A program made the translations under genes and the position numbers. The notes below the pieces were generated by a model, which worked only from the letters and a program-made list of their open reading frames with translations, had not been told where the DNA came from and did not search any database. A DNA stretch of 64,000 bases from contig NC_132976.1 of the NCBI RefSeq assembly GCF_047496725.1, forward strand, positions 2,278,001-2,342,000. Reading direction: 5' to 3'. Positions within the stretch are counted from its first letter, which is position 1; each line of letters begins with the position of its first letter. Origin of the DNA: Anoplolepis gracilipes. Taxonomy: Eukaryota > Arthropoda > Insecta > Hymenoptera > Formicidae. This document shows, in pieces, positions 12,776 through 26,897 of the stretch.

Positions 12776-15700
12776 AAGAAAGCACAAGTCTCCGTGATAT
12801 GTCTTACTGAAATTTGAAAGTGAGATGTTTAGTACTTCATCTGAAAATTGAGCTTGGTTCAGATTGATATTGTCGATTGATTATTCTTGACTTTAAGATT
12901 AAGCATCTGAAAAGTTGCACGGGAGAAACCTTGCTCTATTGACTTGCACACATTATAAAAGAAACGTGTTCTGCACATCGATTCGCGCCATTAGCATAGA
13001 GATTAACACATTACGGGGACAGACAGCTATAATTTTGAGCACTAACGTGTGCAAATTAATAACCATCGGAAAACGATAATTTCGTTTGCGGACACGAATC
13101 GATCGGCCGATTAACCAACCGGCCTAACTTGAGAGGCCGGCCGGTTCCGATCGAAAGCGATCGATGAATCGTTAAGCTTGCTTGCTATATCGAAGCGCAG
13201 AGACACCTCAAGGTCGTATCTTCTGCCGCGAAGACAGTGATCATCCATGAATGACGTCACCTCCGCCGTGACCTCGTTGGTACCGTAGACATATGTATAA
13301 GCTTTCCGTCGTATTCCGATTCCAATAAAACAGTTCTCTGTGTGCACATATATTGACTTTTTATTATCTATTACGTTGTCGCACGTGAATCCGTAGTAAT
13401 GCAGCTTCAATAAAAAAGAGAAGAAGCAGCGACAAAAAGATGATGACAGCTTGAGGCTGCTTACGATATTTCTTGATAGTATTTTTTTTTTCGAGATTCT
13501 TCGATATTAATATAAAGTATTAATAAGAAAGTAAATGTCAAATAGAAAGCATTGAAAAAAAAAAGAATTTCTTGCACTTTTAATTTTAATACAATAGCAG
13601 CTAAAATTATAAACCCATATAAACGGGAGCTTCAGGTAATCAAATGTGAAATTGTATATATTTTGTCATCTTAATTAAAAATTTTTTAAATAAAATTAAT
13701 CACAAAATTCTAAATTTATTTAATTTTAATTTCTTGTTATAACTAATAAATTTACATATCATAATTAAATATAAATTTTAAAAAATAACAACTATAATAG
13801 ATGTAACTTTTGTTTATTTTAAAAACTAATATAAAATGTATAAAAATAATTATTAATAAAAATTTTATCATAACTTATTCTATTATTTAAATTAAATGTT
13901 TTTCCTTATTCTTGAAACATTATATATTTTTATACATATATGTAACATATATTAATTATATGTTATGTAATGTTACATCTGTAATACATAAAATTAATAT
14001 AAAATATTAACTATATCTATCGATTCTATTAACATGCCTCTTTCTGAGTTAAGCAATCTTTCTCCTTGATTACCATAGTAATGTCGATTCTACAAAGTGT
14101 CCATCCTTTTTGAAAGGCCATTGCATGATATTTAATACTGGATACCGGATGAATAAAAGTAAGAAGTTATTACTCGATTAAATTTCAATGTTTCTCTAAT
14201 CCGGCTGGCGGATCATCTCTTAATGATCGCGCACAAGCGTTGCAGTTTAATGTCAGCGACCGTAAAATCGCGTGGTTTTATTAGAGCAATAATAGTAACA
14301 GTATTGCATGTTGTTGCTTCCTCGCCGCATCTCGTACTCGTAATCTAATCCTCTATCGCGAAACACACGTGTTTAATCGCTCAATAATTCTATGTGATTC
14401 TCTATATACATATCTCGAAACGAAAAAAATAGGTTTTAACGAAAAATTTTTTTCAATAATTTTAAACAAGAGATTTATTTTTATTTTGTTATCTTATTAT
14501 AATTATTGAAAAGAATTAAAGTCTGCCTAAAAGTGTAAGCGTCGCTTTATCAACTTTACGATACATCTGATCTCGTATATATACGTTTTTTTGCGAGAGA
14601 TTAATTGCGTGAGATAACGGGAAAATTGAGATTTATTGACTTTTTCTTTGAAAAATTACGAATCGCTGTGGTTTAAAAATTGCATATAAATATCGACAAT
14701 TATCACTTATTTACAAAAAAATACCTGTTTTCCTTGCTATCGCGTTAAGCAATATTTGTAATTACTAATCGGTGGACTGTCGAGACGCCACAATGATAAA
14801 ACTCGATAATAAAAAAATTATGGACTTAATCCGGGGAATAATACTATTCATTCGAGAACACAACATATTCGCTCACGCGATCACGTTGTATGTCTTGTGA
14901 AGGTAATTTCAATCCTTCATTAAATTTAAATCCGTTGTCAAGGTAAGCTTTGTGCCGATTTTAAGGTTTATCCGCGTTTAATATGGTGTCTTTTTCTGCT
15001 CGATATAGAATATGAGAATTTCGGATTAAGTTGTTTCTCATCGAAATTTATAGATTTCCGTTTTCCGGCATTTCTCGTCGTCTTTTTCCCTTCCGATAGA
15101 TGACCATATATTTCGTGATTAATGAGCGCATGTGTCTTCGATTCGTTCGCACGTGTGTCATTGGATTGAACATTAATATTCACTTTGTCAGCTTTGTTTG
15201 CGTAGCAATGATGCAGGTGTGAGAGCAAGCGTTTCCCGAACGTGTATTTACAAATTTAGATACGCGAAGGAACCGAGACTTGGCGATGAAGGATTCTTCC
15301 TTCATCTCTTTCTCTCTTGTAGTACAAGGAATAATCGAGGACACTCATATTTCAAATAAACCATTATAATTTCGAGATTAATGCGCGCAGTACGATCGCG
15401 AAACTCGGAATGAAAAAAAGGTGGACTACGTATCATTCGCGAGCATTGGTAGATCACCAGTCCGTGTAACTGAAATATGCGTGTAATACTTAAAAGTTGG
15501 CAAATACATCTCTCTTGAGCGTGGAGTCTCTCTCGTTTACGGAGTTTGCATTTCCGACGTGATTGCTCGAGCGCAAGGCGATTTTCTGATTTATACCGTC
15601 GCACGGCTTCGGGTAAGAAATCCCTCGTCTCTCGCTGATTGAAGCTATTTATCTCGAGCTAACGGACGTCGCATTCGGCTAAGATTATTTGCCGCAGGCA

Positions 15701-16940
15701 AATTTACTGCAATTTCATTAGACTTTGATTTGCTACGTTTATAATACGACCATTATTCGAATTTAATGAATACCGATCAAGCGACGCGATATCTAAAAGT
15801 AACAAGATAATCATATAAGAATTATTTATTTACATTATTATTTAAATACAGATGACTTGAATGACATCATTCAAAAGTGTGCACGTTTAAATTCGTTCTA
15901 AAGATTGAAAACTCTTCTTATCTCGTAGAGAATCGATTCTATAAAAATATTCTATCGTGTCATATATTTATTTTTCATCCGAAACTGATTGAGTTTTTCA
16001 CAAACACTAAAAGTTTTTACAAGTTATTTTCAAAGTTATTTTAAAAAATGATTAGGTTTCTCATCTACATGTATATTGCTGTTAAATATTTTCATGTAAA
16101 AATATTCTCTTTATATAAATATTTTCATGTAATATAATATATGTTTTATATATATGCATAATATAAAACAATAAGAGATAAAATTCCGCACTTTGACAAT
16201 TTTAAAATTGCGAATGAAAATTATCTTTCAGAAAATTTAATGATTTAATATAATCGCAGATAATTTTGCATTTATAAAATTCTTCTGCAGATTCTGCATC
16301 GTCGAGATACAAGCGACGTAAGCCGCGATTTTTTCACTCGCGCAGCCGCGCTTTCTTCATTCAAACCCCTCGATCGCAATCGCTCGCATTCTCGCGTAGC
16401 TTCGCTTATAATTGGACCGTGATTGCGCGCGATTAATTTCATTCCGGCGCGGAATGCACGTCTCGCTTCGTAGAATGCCATCGGTCTTGGGAAGGGCGTC
16501 TTGGGAGTCGAGCCAAGACGGCGGCAATAGTCGCGATGCACCAAGCAAGCCGGGTTGCAGAGCGGCTTTATCCTTGCAAGGACGCGCGGCTCCGCTCCCT
16601 TCCTCGGTCTCGAACCAGTGCGGTGGCCGTAATCGCTGCCGTTTAATCGCGCGTAATCATTACTAATCGACCGCAAAGACGATTGCGGCATCTACCACTT
16701 TATTATTACGACAGCGGGGATAAAGCTCCGCCATTTGTTACGCCCATTGTGTCGAGTTTCGCGGCGCGGCCGAGAGCCCCCGCTGTTCGTTGTTGCCGTT
16801 GTCGTTGTTGCTGCCTCTTGTCCATTGCTGGTAATCGAGGTTGCTGCGCTGCGGTCTGGTAGCGGACGATCCTCGGTAATGCAAGTAACGAGCACGAGGC
16901 GAGAAAGAAAGAAAAGAGAAGCGAGGCGAGAGGTATATAA

Positions 16941-16975
16941 GAGGGAGAAAGAGAGAGAGAGAGAGAAAGAAAGAA
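16941..16975. repeat. (GA)n tract
   Basis: GA repeats with AAA interruptions, inside a purine-rich stretch. Confidence 0.95.
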
Positions 16976-18899
16976 GCAAACGGGACAAAAATGTATATCA
17001 ATTAATTTTCTCACGGGGCGTGACTCTCTCGTCTTCTCTGCGTGGCTCGTTACGCCAAGGTCAGGACCTTCGAAGCTTAATTCTTGGCGAACGCCGGATG
17101 TGTTTTTCACATCGTTTCTGCGGCGCGTTTCTCGTCGATGGCGGAAAGCACGATCGATATGCTCTTCGATGGCTTTTGCCATCTCTCTTGTCTCATATTG
17201 TATGTCTATTTGTAAATCCATCATGAAAGAACGATCTTCCTTTATGTAATCTCGATGCAATAGAAACTATAGCCTTGACTCTCGGTGAATACTAAAATGT
17301 ACATATTAAGTAAAATTATCTCACTTATTATTTACTTCCTAATTTAAGGTTTTGACATACAAGAAGATTCGAGTATTTGTCAGTTAAACAGAAACGAGTA
17401 TCCTTGAGCGACACGGGAGTATCTTGGTGATCCTCAAAAGTGTGTAAGAGGGAAATGATCATACCTTTAGAAATCGTTTCATCCAAGGTTGACGCTAATC
17501 GTCCTTGTTGCAATCGGCCAAGAAATATTCGTCAGAAAATGAGGAATTTATCAAGAGAATCTGTCGACGTGCTTTCTCTCGACATATTTTTTTGCCTTTC
17601 TCGCCTTGGACCTTACCACCGAGTACTTTAGAAACTGCGCCGTTCCTTCAGGTATGCCTCTTCACTATACGCGCACTCTAATGCGCCCGATGTTCCATAT
17701 TTATCTTCCTTAATCATCCTGGAAGCGGCAGATGCTGCAGCAAATCAACACAGAATTGCGTGGCCACGCCATATAAACAGCATCGGGGTTATGCTTGCCG
17801 TTGAGGGCGCGAATTTTTATCGAGTTTACGGCGAATTTTCTCTCTATCGCGAGCCGACCAGCAACGAAACAAAATGTCCGCCACGGTTCTCTCGGTTGCC
17901 TATCTGGATCGTCGTGTCCCTCGAGAACGTTTTCCAATTTTTTTGCCGACTTCCATCCGAGGACGACACTTCATCCCGGTGAACAAAGAAGAAGGACGCT
18001 CTCTCTCTCTCTTTCTTTCTCGTAGCTCTGACAACTCAATTCGCTCCTTCGTAGGTTCGTGGTCTACGAAGAGAATGATGGAGCCTCGCGATAAAATTCA
18101 TGAGTCGAGCGGATCCACAGAAGCGAGCACGCGAGCGATTAGCATAAAGGAGTCTCATTAGCAACGCCAGTCGCCGAAATGTCAGGCTCGTCCTTCTTTT
18201 CCACCCGGAATGCGTGCGCAACGCGACAAAAGAGTTTCTTCGTTGTCCCCGATGAAACATTATCGTTATTTCAAGATCGCGACGACGATGGAGTTTTCAT
18301 CTGCATTTGGTAGTCGTTCCCTATTACGAAGAGCTGGTATTTTTAGAAAAATTAATGGATTAGTGTTTCCTCCTCCTATTGTTAAATAGCATCTTTTGAA
18401 AATTTTGGCTGCTGTGACAAGAGATAATCTAACAATATAAAAAAATTAAATGAGATATCTTCAATGCCTACGATGTAAGAATATTTGCTCTTTTCTCATT
18501 CTTGCTAGAAAGCGTCGCCGATAGCAGGCTTTCAAGTCGTTGCTTGTTACGCGGCCGAGCAAACGACACGATGATACCATGTTGCTAATCCACGTCCCGC
18601 GTGGATAATAATCCGCAAGAAGCTCGTCTCCTAAACGAGGCGCAGGCATCTCTTATAGGGTGTAGAGATCCGGCGCCAGCGAGACCGAGCAATTAACCGG
18701 CAGACGTTGCTACTCTCTTCGTGAGCGCTGTATGTTCCTCGTTTCAAGGACGCAGAAAAGGCACATTGGGTTGCATATACGCGCTCTCGGCGGTAGATGT
18801 TATTTAACGCGCGAAAATAAACAATGAGCAATCCGAATCGAACAAAGCGAGCCGCCTGTCAGCTTCTCAGTTTCGCACGTGCGAACGTTGGTTTTTTTT

Positions 18900-18902
<3 letters not shown>

Positions 18903-18935
<33 letters not shown>
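18903..18935. repeat. Poly(T), 33 bases
   Basis: An uninterrupted T-run, the longest in the window. More T-rich sequence follows after a 14-base gap. No retroelement body could be recognised on either side. Confidence 0.98.
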
Positions 18936-18939
<4 letters not shown>

Positions 18940-20628
18940 ACATCACATTTTTTTTTCTTTTTTTCTCTTTATGGATCTCTTTATGAAACATATCGTACAT
19001 CGGTGTGCGTTACCTTACCGCAGTCGCATCTTCGACGCATATCGGGACGACCTTGGAGGACGCAAGGCGAGGAGAAAGTGCACGATGTAATCCCTTTCGC
19101 GTGTTTATCGCTACCTTAACAAATCCGATGTTACGAGCGGCGAGGAATTAATTATGCGCGTCGATAGCGATAAGAAGCCGTGATAATCACCGTCGTAATC
19201 ACAATACGCGCCGAACGAAGGAGAGGAAAGGGAAGAGGATATTACCGATATCGCGCTGTAATGAGTACCTGGCGCATCGGATTTTTCAAATCGTCGCCGC
19301 CGAGACGATCATCGTAAGTTTACCGAGCTAATTAATTTCGATGAGCGCGAACATCTTGTAACTTTGTATCGACAAGAATCGTATGGACTTTAGGAAAACT
19401 TGTATTCCAAGGATCCCGAACGAACGTAAGCTTTTCCCTTCTCTGCAAGAATGTCGCCAAGTTTATTTTAATCTCAAATTTTCTCGCGTGTAATTAATGC
19501 ATTTTATGCCACGTCTCATGAATACTTATTTTATCTAATAGTTTTTATCACAACCCGCGGCCTCGACGACACGACGTCGTCATAAATGTTTCGCGCGCCG
19601 TACGATTGAATTTATCGGCGATCGTAACGATTTGCTTATGATAAAAGTAACTATCCCATGAACGATATAAGTCGCTATTATCGCGTGCGTCTCGCGCAAC
19701 TGATTTCTATTTATGCAAATTACGTGCGCGAGCGTCCGCGAGGACGCGCGAGATTCAACGAGAAAGATCCTATCAATCGACCGACAAACACCAAGGGTAA
19801 CTGCGACGAGTACTAATCACCTTCGCGAGTCGATGTTCTTGTATCCAACTTGAGGATTTATGCATGAATATGCATGACAAAAGACAATAAGTGTGCTTTA
19901 ACTAAAAAAAAAAATATTAGACGAAAATTATTAAATAATTGCACCTGTGCGTCGTGTTCTACTAGGCTATTGTCTCTCGACTGAGCTTGAAATTTACAAA
20001 AAGGGAGAGGAAACTTTATTTCTGTACAGCACCATATATTTTTATAACAGTCACACTTTGGATTTTGAATCTTTTTTTCAAGATTATTTTGATTAAATAT
20101 AATTGACAACTGTAAAAAAAAACAGTATCAACATTGCTACAATGACGAATGAACAGTTATTAAAAATGAAAAAAAGGGTTCTATTCGAGTCTCGTATAGG
20201 AAAATCTAAAATCAATATTATTGTATTTATAAAGATCGAGTATATTACTGATCACGGTTTTTTGAGATATATATATTAAATAGGAAAAACTATTAAAATA
20301 ACAATTAATTGATACTAATTATAAGAATAGCGATAATTCAGCTTGCAATTAAAGTTTTAAATCTATATCTTCAGCAATTATAATATTTTTCGAACTGCAT
20401 AAAGTTCGACAGATTGCAATTACTGGTGATATCGCATGGAAATTATGCAAATATGCGATGTTTACTCATTTCTGCGGCACATCTTCGTTAAATCAATAAA
20501 AAGGAGAGAGAAACGTGACTAATGATTTATCCCCGATCGCATACGTCGATCTGAGAAAGGGTTGAGGTCAAGGTGCGCGGCAGCGTGTTCGCTTCGCTTC
20601 GCCGGAATGCCGTATAACCAGTCAAATA

Positions 20629-20631
<3 letters not shown>

Positions 20632-20663
<32 letters not shown>

Positions 20664-20665
20664 AC
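20632..20665. repeat. (CA)n microsatellite
   Basis: CA repeats with one TA interruption near the end. Confidence 0.98.
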
Positions 20666-21490
20666 TGTTATTATTACGTCATTCTTATATAAAATGCTTA
20701 CGATCATCTTCTACTGAAACTGATCAGCCCATGAAGAAATACTGTTGTAATCAGTGAGGTTTTGGCCTCATGAAAGTGGGTAAAGCGTGTGACTCACTTT
20801 TGTACCTCTAAACATTTCAGATCTTTTTTCAGTTATGTAATCATTGATTCATAAAATGTACACATTTAAAATGGATTTTATTTTAATCAAAAATTATCTT
20901 ATGCACTTTGATAATTTTTTCTGAATAATTATTCAATGAGTTTTAGAGAACTTAAAGATGCGAATATAAATGACAGAATGTTATTCTTTACTCGACTTTT
21001 TTTTAAAGTTTATATTTATAAAACAACTAAAATTTAATATTTATTTATTAAGATGTTGCGCAAAATTTTAAAAATATTTTATTTTATAATTATTAAATTA
21101 TAACGTTTGTAAAATTTGGTCTCTATCCATCAAGTTCAATGTTATGTGAAACACACACAATCCCCGTCCACGGAATGTTGTGTAAATTCCAGTATTATCC
21201 TTTGTGTAATATAATATCTGAAATGCTTTCAAGGATCCCTTCACAAGATTAGCTATCTGTTATCTCGATAACGCGAATTTTCCAAGAGAAATAGTTTCGC
21301 AACTATATCTGAAACGTAGATCTACGATATTGAGTACAGTCCGAGAATCGAGATCGGTCTTGTAATGTTCGTAATGCGCGCATGCATTAAAATTACAACA
21401 AAAATTCGATGGGAAATTGAATTTATTGAAACGATACGCGCAACCTTCGGTGGAGTAGAAACCTCTCCCGATTGCGTCCCGATAACCAAC

Positions 21491-21513
21491 GAGGGAGAGA
21501 GAGAGAGAGAGAA
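21491..21513. repeat. (GA)n tract
   Basis: Short GA repeat. Confidence 0.95.
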
Positions 21514-23087
21514 AGATACGCCAGTTATGTCGCGTCGGGGATAAATCCTGTCCCGCGATTGCGTTACTTGTGCGCCGAGTCGAAATTAATATTCCAAATA
21601 GAAGACGGCCTGATGGGGTGCGTGGGTTTCTTTTTATTTCCCCCTATCAGAGATTCAATTTACCGTGCGATTCTTTCGCGGTGGAACGTCTCTCGCGGCG
21701 GGGTGCGGCGCCCAGTCTGAACGCTGCTAGCGTTGATCCACTGATCCACGGACGGGACCTCCAGGTGCGCGCGATGCTCCTGCACGCGATGCACCGCCAT
21801 GTGCGCATGGTTATCCGCTTTGGTTTCTGCGAAGAATAATCGGACGTGCGTTTAACGATACAAGAGAAACGTCGGTTGGATAAACCGTCTTTTCACCGAG
21901 ACAAACCGAGTCGCTAAAGTAAAGTGTATGCGTGCGATGTTAAAATGAAAAATCAACATCCAAATAATAGATCACGAAACGTTTGGCTTATCTGTAACTG
22001 ATTAAGCTTTGAAAATAAATTACAATTTATACATTTATTTTTTATTATATATTTTTTGTACTATATAAGTATTTGATTGCGTTATCGTAGTAATATTCTT
22101 CTCATTAGAAAAATTTTTCCATAAAATATCGTAGAAAAATTATGTCTCTCGACTTTAGATTCAGCTGTTTATTTAGTCTAGTGAGAATTACTAGTATTAA
22201 TTAAATTTGGCCATCTTTAGTACCTACTTTGCGTCGAGGCACGATAAAGTTTCGATTACGAGCTTATTTGATCAACCGTGGCAGGTTTATACGCGATAGC
22301 GAACGTAAACTGTTGAAACGATAACGTAAGCGTATGAGAAATCCGTAATACGATCGTCGGCATTCTTTCATCGAGTGTAAAATAATTCCGAGAGTCCTTC
22401 GATTAATAATATCTTATCCGGCGCGTCTCCGAGCGGTAACGGTAATCACGTTGGCGCGCGCACGCGTCCGGTTGTTTTTACATCGAGATACTCAAATTCC
22501 GTAAATCATCGTCCGCGATTGTAAATTACGCGGCGCTTGAATTATGCCTCGATGCCGAGGTTTTGTCGCGCGGAATAACGGCGCGTGAATCTGAGAAACT
22601 GGTTAAAAGTTCGTCGACCCCGCGTCGATCCTCTCGCGAGAGAGCGCGTCTCTCTCTCGGGGATGAAGCGTCACCCGCGGCAACCTCGCGATGTCCAGTC
22701 GCTCGCCCACGCATTCTGCCTGTGGGTGTGCAAAGTGTTGAATAATGCCGCGTGTTCGCGAGACGAGAGCACTCGTTATTACGTGCGCAGGTATTCGAAA
22801 GATAAACGGCGAGTGTCCGCGAGAGGCTTCGGATCCGGCGAATCCGCGGATCGATCCCCCTCGAGAATACAAGAGTACTGCTTCTCTTCGGACGGAATGG
22901 AAACGGAGTTCTCTCTCGTGACACAAACGGAAACACTCGGCCTAGATGGGAGATGAAGAATACCGGTCCTTGCATTTCTACCCTGGCTGAAAAATTCAAT
23001 CGTCAATTTATATTAAAATATATCAAATTCCTTCCGAATGGTTTGTCCACGATCGTCCTTCGCCATCCTTTTTACTGCGATAATCGA

Positions 23088-23120
23088 ACGTCGCTGTCGC
23101 CGTCGCCGTCGCCGTCGACG
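23088..23120. repeat. (CGTCGC)n hexamer repeat
   Basis: CGTCGC-type repeats inside a CpG-rich block. They give Ser/Pro or Arg runs in overlapping frames. Confidence 0.9.
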
Positions 23121-23977
23121 TTTGCGTGCTCCCTGCCGAGGGAACTCGCTCGAGGTCACGATCCACGAGGTCGAGAGTATCCACGACCGTAAGGGACGCA
23201 CGCCGCGCGTTCTCCGCGAATTTCGCCATGTACCTACGTAAGCCGCTCAATAAAGGATGAACAGCGCGCGATTGTAAATTCCCTGGTGAGTAGCGGCGGT
23301 TGCTCCGCCGTGTGACGCGGAGATCTTCAACGTGCCTCGTTCCTCTTTGCCATTCAGGTTGAGCATGGCACCAAGAAGAGAGACCAGATCGAAGATAGAG
23401 GCGATCTACAGCCCGGCCGAACAGTAAACACTCCGCTAGACCCAGTACTCGTCGTCTCTCTCCGACTGTTCGTGCAGATTGTCGCGTCCTGTGGCATCCC
23501 GTTGCCATTCGAGAGCTCGCATACCGATAAATGGCGATTATCAATGGTGAAGGAGGCACGGAGAGGAAAGACTTTTCAACAATTTATACATTTAAAAAAA
23601 GAAGACTCGCAGAGTTTTTGCGCTTTTTATTCACTTGAAAATGTTTACTCGATCGAGAATTCCGTGCGTTGCAATACAATTAGCTGGTATTAATAATTAA
23701 GACGATTACAGATTACGCGATTACGGAATTCTTTCCACTCTTACTGATCAATCGTGCAACTTTCCTCCTCTTCCTTCACTCTCGTTATTCAGCTGACGCT
23801 GCGAGAAATATTTTCTGGCAATTACCACGTGATCCAAGTGCCGGGCGAAAGAAACGCAGCAAGAAGAACGGCGAGGAATCCGCGCTTATAACGTTGCCGA
23901 GATTTATTATACAGGGCGCGTGTGCATCCCGAGATTCTTCTCTCAGTCCGAGACAATACGTTCCTTTACCTGTCTTT

Positions 23978-23981
<4 letters not shown>

Positions 23982-24027
<46 letters not shown>
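23982..24027. repeat. (TC)n microsatellite
   Basis: An uninterrupted TC tract of 46 bases. Confidence 0.98.
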
Positions 24028-24030
<3 letters not shown>

Positions 24031-24490
24031 GAAAGAGCTACAAATTGAGTTTCTCGAGCTCTATTTTTCCATCTTGGGAACTTTACTGTTATATATATGC
24101 GATATCTTGAAGAGTATTGCCCATCAAGTACGTCACGCGTTCTTGACGCATACGAGGCACGTTCTCTCATCTGATTTATCGCGAAAGTCCATTACGGTAG
24201 GCTGGTCAGTGAAGAGCGAAGTTTAAACGTAGTTTTTACGCTTCGTCCTTGCGACGATACAGCACGATCTTAAGACTTCTCATTGCCGGTGTCGCTTCGC
24301 CTCACGTACCAGATTGCTATAGAACCAAACGATGTGCCATTTAGTCGTGGAATTGCGTGAGACAAGAGATAGTCAATAATCTATTCTTCGAAACTATGGG
24401 TTAAATTAATTTTTTCCCTCCGTAGTGAATATTTAGATTCAAAACGTTTGATTTTAAAACTGATTTTTTTTTATCGACGATTTTTTCTAC

Positions 24491-24516
24491 AAAAAAAAAA
24501 AAAAAAAAAAAAAAAA
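24491..24516. repeat. Poly(A), 26 bases
   Basis: An uninterrupted A-run. No recognisable retroelement upstream. Confidence 0.98.
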
Positions 24517-25239
24517 GAAAAAGAGGGGAAAAACACGTGACGTAACGAAATTAATTTACAACGGAATTTCTCACGGTATTTCAGAATCGTATCATTCAGT
24601 TTCCGTAAAGAAAGTAAGCATCCTACTTTTTCAGAATTTCTCGATATAATTGATAGTGTTCCAACTTTGTTTTTTTTTCCCCTCTCGAGAAGAACTTTGA
24701 GGTTCCTGAACTCTCTCAATTATATCGTATGATTCTGAAAATGAAACGCTAATTTCACAGAGGTCATTGTTTATGTGCCGATTATATCCGCCGACAAGCG
24801 CATACCGAGTCGTAACGAGCGCGCTCGTTCCCTCGAGACTAGTTAATTTCCTGGGTAAGTTTATCACTCGTAGACCCGTTTTGTCGGAAATCGTATGACT
24901 TCGTGGAATCACGATTGAGAATACAGAGAGCGGCGCGGCAGCCGGCGTTCTTCTCTTTGGAGAGCTTGCCACTTTGTAGCAGCGCGGTCTCGTGGAGAAA
25001 GATAAAGAGGCGAATTCACCTGACGTCCCTTCGGGAATACTTTATGGAGTCGCCTTGGGAGACGCGAGCTCGTGAATGTTTCCGTAGCTGCTTCGAATGC
25101 CGAGGAACATAACGTGGAGAACGCGTTTAGAGGAAAAGTATAAAAAAATCGACGATATATAATAAATTATATATGACTCAACACAATGAAAATATTATTG
25201 ATTAAAGCAGTGACATTTGTTACTTTAGAAGGTTTATTA

Positions 25240-25420
25240 GTTAGGCGACCAAACTGGCAGAATTAAGCTTTATTCATTTATTAGATGTTAAACAAGCTTC
25301 TCATGACAACGTTTCAACCTTTGGTTTAGGTCCTTATCAAGTCTTTCAAGAAGATAGGCATTAATTATTACATAATTGTCTATTAAACGTCACAAGCACA
25401 CGTCAAAAAGCAGACTCAAC
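25240..25420 (-). mobile_element. Retroelement 3' fragment, Penelope-like, with decayed hammerhead-like core
   Basis: Read on the minus strand, this stretch carries CTTGATAAGGACCT, a short loop, then AGGTTGAAACG. This has the same order as the CTGATGA - stem II - GAAA core of the hammerhead motifs known in Penelope-like retroelements and seen near the ends of many arthropod repeats. ACCT/AGGT can pair as stem II, but the first core block has changed (TTGATAA for CTGATGA), so self-cleavage is unlikely. AATAAA-type signals follow at about 25266-25284. No reverse transcriptase or GIY-YIG coding was found beside it, so it is a remnant. The family call is inference from the motif only, and the ends are approximate. 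Confidence 0.4.
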
Positions 25421-25674
25421 TTTGTTACTTTACTCATAAACTGAACAAAAATATTTATTTAATACAATATATTGTTATGAATTTATCTTATAATATTATA
25501 ATATTCAAGACACATGTTTCAAAATATCATTGATTAAAATAACCATTATATAATATATACATTTATTTAAAAAATTGAAATATATTAGTAATTGTATGTA
25601 TTTTGTTAATGAAATTTAAAATACATTTAAAGTTATCTCTTTTTTTTAAGGCAGAACTTATTTGTATTTGCATA

Positions 25675-25972
25675 CAGAAAATTTTGCAGTAAAAATTACA
25701 TGGAAAAAATACATTTTCTTCACAATATTTTATATGTAAAGCTAAAATATATAAATATATTGAGATATTTATTGCTATAAAAATTATAAAAGCAATTATG
25801 TATTTTTGTGCATCAAAATGTTTGAATAATTACAATGTTCCCCTCCTCTTTTTCATAAAATATAAATAAAAAGTGCATAATACTATTGAACAAAATTGTG
25901 ATTTGTCTTGCAAGTTAATATAGTGTACGCAATTGTAAAAATTACATTGTAATTTTGATCACAATATTTTAT
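25675..25972 (+). repeat. Old diverged copy of the 28.15-28.79 kb AT-rich repeat
   Basis: This stretch aligns in order with the two tandem copies near 28.2-28.8 kb. Shared landmarks are a block like ACATTTTCTT, the run TATTTATTGCTATAAAAAT at 25766-25784 (TATTTATTACTATAAAAAT in the others), a GTAAAATATAAA-like block followed by TATTGAACAAAA, and a GTGT...ATTGTAATTTT...ACAAT end. The internal palindrome of the younger copies has decayed here. It is much more diverged than those two are from each other, which points to a dispersed family or an older duplication. The limits are approximate. Confidence 0.55.
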
Positions 25973-26897
25973 TCGTGTGTAACGTTTTCTTCGCGCAAAT
26001 AAGTCGCAACTTTACTCGAGGTCAAATGGTACGAACGCTCGAACTGTAACGGATGCGACGTCTTCTTCCGTTTACGACGTATCGATAAGCAAACACTCGA
26101 ACTAGCACGCCGCGTCTCGACCCGTTATCTGTTATCACAGGGGCCACCCTTGGACTCGACGTTTCCACGGGAAAGATTGAACCGCAAAGATAAAGCCCGT
26201 CTCCCTGTAATGATTGCAGAGTCATCGAAATGGTTGGCGCGTTATTGTAAGCACAAAAACGTATTCTCTTCTCGCGTCATGTACGTACCTATCCTACCTA
26301 TGCTTGGCGATGAGAACAGAGCAAAAATCATTTCTCAACGTCGCTTCCGCTGGATAACAGTGATTATCGTTCGATCGGCACTTTAGAGACTCGCGGCGGC
26401 TCTTCACCCGCGGCTCGAATCAATCAAAGCCGACATTTTACATGGAAGATTATAGTTATGTCGCATCACAAATATGTCCGTAGCTTCGCGACGTGTTGGT
26501 TTGATAATAATAATTGACAGTTCGCGTAGGGTCATCAATCGACCGATAAAGACCTCTCACGTCGTGATAATAGTTCACTGTTCTACACGTCCTGGCTAAA
26601 CACTTGGGAATTCTCTCCTCAAGAATCTCTCCCTTTTCAGAAGAAGGATTCATTGTCAGATAATACCAAAGATCAATGAATCGCGACTTGTGCGAATGTT
26701 AACCCGTTTTTAAAAAATCTTATAGACACAATCTTGCTATAAAATCAGCGCCTACTGGACCACGACCATTCTCACGATGATTATCCGTAAAACGTTCTCC
26801 GCGGTTTCATGTTATTTTTCTCGTTGCTCAACATGCGTCCGCGATCCTCTGGAACGAGATCGGTTGGTTCAAATCGCTCGGATAGAGATCCTCAGTG

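Larger units (their letters stand above)
12776..25239. other. No gene seen; anonymous DNA with microsatellites
   Basis: 13480-14040 and 15780-16260 are very AT-rich without a recognisable repeat. 16270-17260, 18000-18800, 19000-19850 and 22400-23560 are CpG-rich. In the last block up to four or five frames on both strands are open together, the longest 178 codons on the minus strand at 23023-23559, which is what few AT-rich stop codons produce by chance. Confidence 0.6.

Noticed and set aside
13111..13410. 99-codon minus-strand frame with protein-like composition
   Set aside because: It starts at TTG, not ATG, has no acceptor I could defend, and no domain is recognisable.
18903..18935. 33-base poly(T) as the tail of a reverse-oriented retroelement
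   Set aside because: No element body, target duplication or coding remnant was found on either side; a plain homopolymer is the simpler reading.
23023..23559. 178-codon minus-strand frame in a CpG-rich block
   Set aside because: Several other frames on both strands are open over the same bases, and part of it reads through the CGTCGC repeat. Few AT-rich stop codons explain it.
26868..26884. GGTTCAAATC, resembling a tRNA T-loop
   Set aside because: The flanking bases do not form the T stem, and no acceptor, D or anticodon arms are in place.
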